Assembly: GCF_020085105.1 (NCBI RefSeq)
Contig: NC_058043.1
Span: 5,957,667-6,021,666 of the forward strand
Length of the DNA stretch: 64,000 nucleotides
DNA from: Siniperca chuatsi
Taxonomy: Eukaryota > Chordata > Actinopteri > Centrarchiformes > Sinipercidae
Direction: 5' to 3'
The notes under the pieces were generated by a model. The model was not told the origin of the DNA. It saw only the letters and a program-made list of their open reading frames with translations, and searched no databases. The position numbers were made by a program, and so were the translations under genes. This document shows, piece by piece, positions 61,488 through 64,000 of the stretch (within the stretch, counting starts at the first letter, position 1; each line of letters starts with the position of its first letter).

Positions 61488-63085
61488 ATGCTCCATCATT
61501 GTTTTATCGTGATCTGTGCCCTGCTCTCATTGGCCATACCCCTGCTGGTCGCCATGGAGTCCTGCCCAGCAATAGGGATGCCCGGGATGCCAGGTATGTG
61601 CATGCATGTTTGTATATGTGTATATACTGTATGTGCATGTGCGTATCTTTTTTGTTTTGTTTTGTTTGTTTATCTTTCTTTCCATCCTCAGGTATTCCTG
61701 GACTGCCCGGCAGAGACGGTCGTGACGGAGAGAAAGGACAGAAAGGACAGCCAGGTATCCAACACATACTGAACAGTCATGCACAGAGCTGGTTAGGTTA
61801 GGAGCGGCAATACTGATCCATCTTAAGTTTGTACAGATACTAGATAGAATACAGGAAAGGAGATTTAAGTTTTCAGAGTTAATGGAAGTACAATGCATAC
61901 AAAGTATGCTAGTAAAGCTAATTGTCAAATTATTAGCATAAAAACATTTACTATTAAAATTAATAAAGTTAATTTGACAGGATTAGAGCATTATCATGAC
62001 ATTAATTCAACTAATTTCAAGTCACAAGACTTGAACCTCTGATTATACATTCTAAAATGGATCTGAAGGTGTTAAGTATTTTCTTTCTATACCTATTTCC
62101 TTCAGCAAACTCCCACTGTGTGTGGATTAAACAAACAATTTAAAGCATATTAATTACTGGGCTTTGGACAGAGCCAGACTAGCTGTTTCCCCCTGCTTCC
62201 AGTCTTTATGCTAAGCTAAGCTAACCATGTTTATGGTCCAGCTCCGCACATAGACATGAGATTAACATTGATCTTCTCATCTAAAAGAAAAGAGCTAAAG
62301 AAAGCAAATAAGCATATTTCCCAAAATGTTGAGCTAATTTCCTTTAAAGGTGGGGTATGAGATTCTGGAGAAATCCAGTACCATGACAAATACCATAATA
62401 CAGAGCGAACAACAACACAGCAAATAATGTAACTAACGTTAGCTTGGTTGTGGGTTAGCAAACTGTCCCTACAGTTGCTGCTGCGAAGCTAACAGCCAGA
62501 GAGGACGAGACAGTTTCCCAGAGCCAGCACAGCAGCTCCAGACAGCGATACTCACAACTCTCCTACTGCTGTAGCTAACATCACAACAGCAGCATATCTT
62601 GGCAAACTAGAAAGTTAGCTGAATGTCCGTAAGGAAGTCATTTAAAAGTACCTGACACACAGATCATGGCTGGAATAGTGTTGTGTGGCCCGGTCCGAGC
62701 CACTTTGTTTATTTTCCATTTACAGAGCTGGGCCTGTGTACAAACACCAGAGTTTTATTCAGCACACACACTGAACAGACAGCTAGCGGACGGTGAGGAC
62801 ATATTCGCTGAATTTGACAAAAAGGCGTGTATTAGATTAGAGTCGCACACCCCAACTTAAACTGTCGGACACAGCGGGTCAGTGAGGCAGGTTATTATGT
62901 ATAATGACCGGTCTATTGTTGCTGTCTGTAGGAGCAGAGTGGCACGGCGGCCTCGTCCCACAGAAGGGAGAGAAGGGGGAGCCGGGGCTGACAGGATTCG
63001 CTGGTAAACGAGGTCAGAGCGGGGAACCAGGAAAACCAGGGGGCCCAGGGATTGACGGACCTCTGGGAGAACCAGGAGAACCAGG
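61488..63085 (+). CDS. Complement C1q subunit C- or B-like, 5-prime part
   Basis: Another secreted C1q chain, read in the opposite direction to c1qa. Coding exons in the window: 61488-61594 (signal peptide MLHHCFIVICALLSLAIPLL, then ESCPAIGMPGMP), 61692-61754 (GIPGLPGRDGRDGEKGQKGQ) and 62932-63085 (KGEKGEPGLTGFAGKRGQSG continuing Gly-X-Y to GEPGEPG). All junctions are GT-AG and keep frame (phases 1, 1, then 2). The cysteine before the first collagen triplets is the inter-chain disulfide position. The globular C1q head is beyond the right edge, so the gene is cut. The short GMPGMPGIPGLPG start resembles the C chain (human GIPGMPGLPG), but B cannot be excluded without the head. The start ATG is nine bases after the acceptor. 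Confidence 0.85.
61805..62160. other. C1q intron, nothing recognised
   Basis: AT-rich intron sequence without a named repeat. Confidence 0.4.
62165..62360 (+). repeat. Dispersed TAGCATAAAGACTGGAAACAG repeat in C1q intron
   Basis: GGACAGAGCCAGACTAGCTG, TTCCCCCTGCTTCCAGTCTT and TATGCTAAGCTAAGCTAACC, then ATATTTCCCAAAATGTTGAG, the inverse of the GACATTTTGGGAAAT start of the family at 32225. Confidence 0.75.
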
Positions 63086-63361
63086 GTATGTAATCAGACA
63101 AACCCTTGAGTCTTCTAATGAGGACAGCAGAGAAGTGTGGTTTTTGTTGAATTTTCTTTTTTATTATTGTTAAAACGTCCATAAAATCCATTGTAACTGC
63201 TCCAGGGCCCCACAACCTCAAAGGGGCTGGCTGCCCCAGATTCACTGTGTGGTAATATGGTAATTTTATTAAATGAATAATATAAATAATATGAAATAGA
63301 AAAGGCAACTCCTGCATTTTAAGCTGGTTGTAAAGGCCTGGCTTGCAAAATCTAGTTTTAA

Positions 63362-63984
63362 TACCTTCACCCCAAAATCAAAACTACATATCTTCCCTCT
63401 TACCTGTGCTGTTATTTATCCATCTAGATTGTTTTGGTGTGAGTCGCCGAGTTTTGGAGATGTCGGCCGTAGAGATGTCTGCATTTTTTTTAATATAATG
63501 GAACTAGATGGCGTTTGGCTTGTGGTGCTCAAAGCGCCAAAGAAATACATTTGAAAAATTCAACAGCAATGTCTTTTTCCAGAAATCATGACCCGGTTAC
63601 TCAAGATGATCCACAGACCTTGTTGTGAGAGTTTCGTGTAGGAACTATTTTCTTTCTACCGATCTAAACCCGCCAACTGTATCTCCGCGCAGAAAGAAGC
63701 TAGCAGTATCAAACTATTAGTTAGAATATTTATAATAATAATAATAATAATAATAATGTTTACATCCTGCGCTGTCACAAGCACAAGCCTCCGTCCATGA
63801 GATGCACCCTTCTTTCTGCGCGGTGATACGGTTGGCTGGTTTAGTTCAGTAGAAAGAAAATAGTTCTTACATGAAACTCTTCACAATGGAAGAGGATTAT
63901 CTTGAGTAACCAGGTCATGATTTCTGGAAAGAGACATTGAGACAATATCTATTTTTGATTTTGATTTGGGGGTAAACAGTCCCT
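63362..63984 (+). mobile_element. TTAA-flanked foldback MITE
   Basis: The ends are TACCTTCACCCCAAAATCAA (left) and TTGATTTTGATTTGGGGGTA then AACAGTCCCT (right, inverse). TTAA lies on both sides (63358-63361 and 63985-63988), as for piggyBac or Kolobok targets. Internally, 63568-63700 and 63808-63940 are inverted copies of about 130 bases, sharing TTCCAGAAATCATGACC, AACTATTTTCTTTCTAC and CCGCGCAGAAAGAA. There is no transposase. It lies in the intron after the third C1q exon. Confidence 0.75.
63729..63757. repeat. (TAA)n microsatellite
   Basis: TAA triplets in the loop of the foldback element. Confidence 0.85.
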
Positions 63985-64000
63985 TTAATATTCCATTTGA

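Noticed and set aside
61263-61772. 169-codon frame overlapping the C1q signal exon
   Set aside because: It reads through an intron and a C/T tract; the splice sites and signal peptide define the true exons.

Overview
The window is a piece of a spiny-rayed (percomorph-type) teleost fish chromosome. The genes are split by GT-AG introns, microsatellites are frequent (CA/GT, ATT, CCAT), and the intergenic DNA is filled with dispersed repeats I recognise from fish genomes: Tc1-like elements with transposase remnants, hAT-type MITEs with 8-bp target duplications, LINE tails and foldback elements. The species cannot be named from sequence alone.

Layout. Bases 1-18,600 hold no gene I can support, only repeats and unremarkable sequence. 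ccdc51 (mitochondrial potassium channel subunit, minus strand, 18690-22884 plus an unresolved first exon) and tma7 (ribosome-associated small protein, plus strand, 23970-26441) lie head to head and probably share a promoter. A second repeat block with a dead LINE follows. A DNase I-family nuclease gene (minus strand, nine coding exons, 29041-38088, non-coding first exon near 41416) comes next. Two tandem intronless TRIM E3 ligase genes (plus strand, 42726-44138 and 46365-47753) follow, and another repeat block. The right end carries two complement C1q subunit genes head to head: a c1qa-like gene (minus, 52042-56668) and a c1qc/c1qb-like gene (plus, 61488 to beyond the right edge).

Functionally the right half is rich in innate-immunity genes (DNase, TRIMs, C1q), but they are independent transcription units, not an operon-like system. 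I found no clearly new multi-gene system. The most interesting points are four. (1) The DNase I-family protein keeps the catalytic residues but has no signal peptide in its predicted mRNA, has lost both cysteines of the conserved DNase I disulfide, and ends in a basic cluster plus eight Arg-Gly repeats, which suggests an intracellular, perhaps nucleic-acid-binding nuclease. (2) The c1qa collagen exon is one base short of frame, with an alternative acceptor that would rescue it. (3) The tandem TRIM pair differs most in the PRY-SPRY ligand region. (4) There are several large inverted repeats, one inside c1qa intron 1. Exon boundaries were assigned by hand from splice-site and frame logic; no alignment or database search was run.
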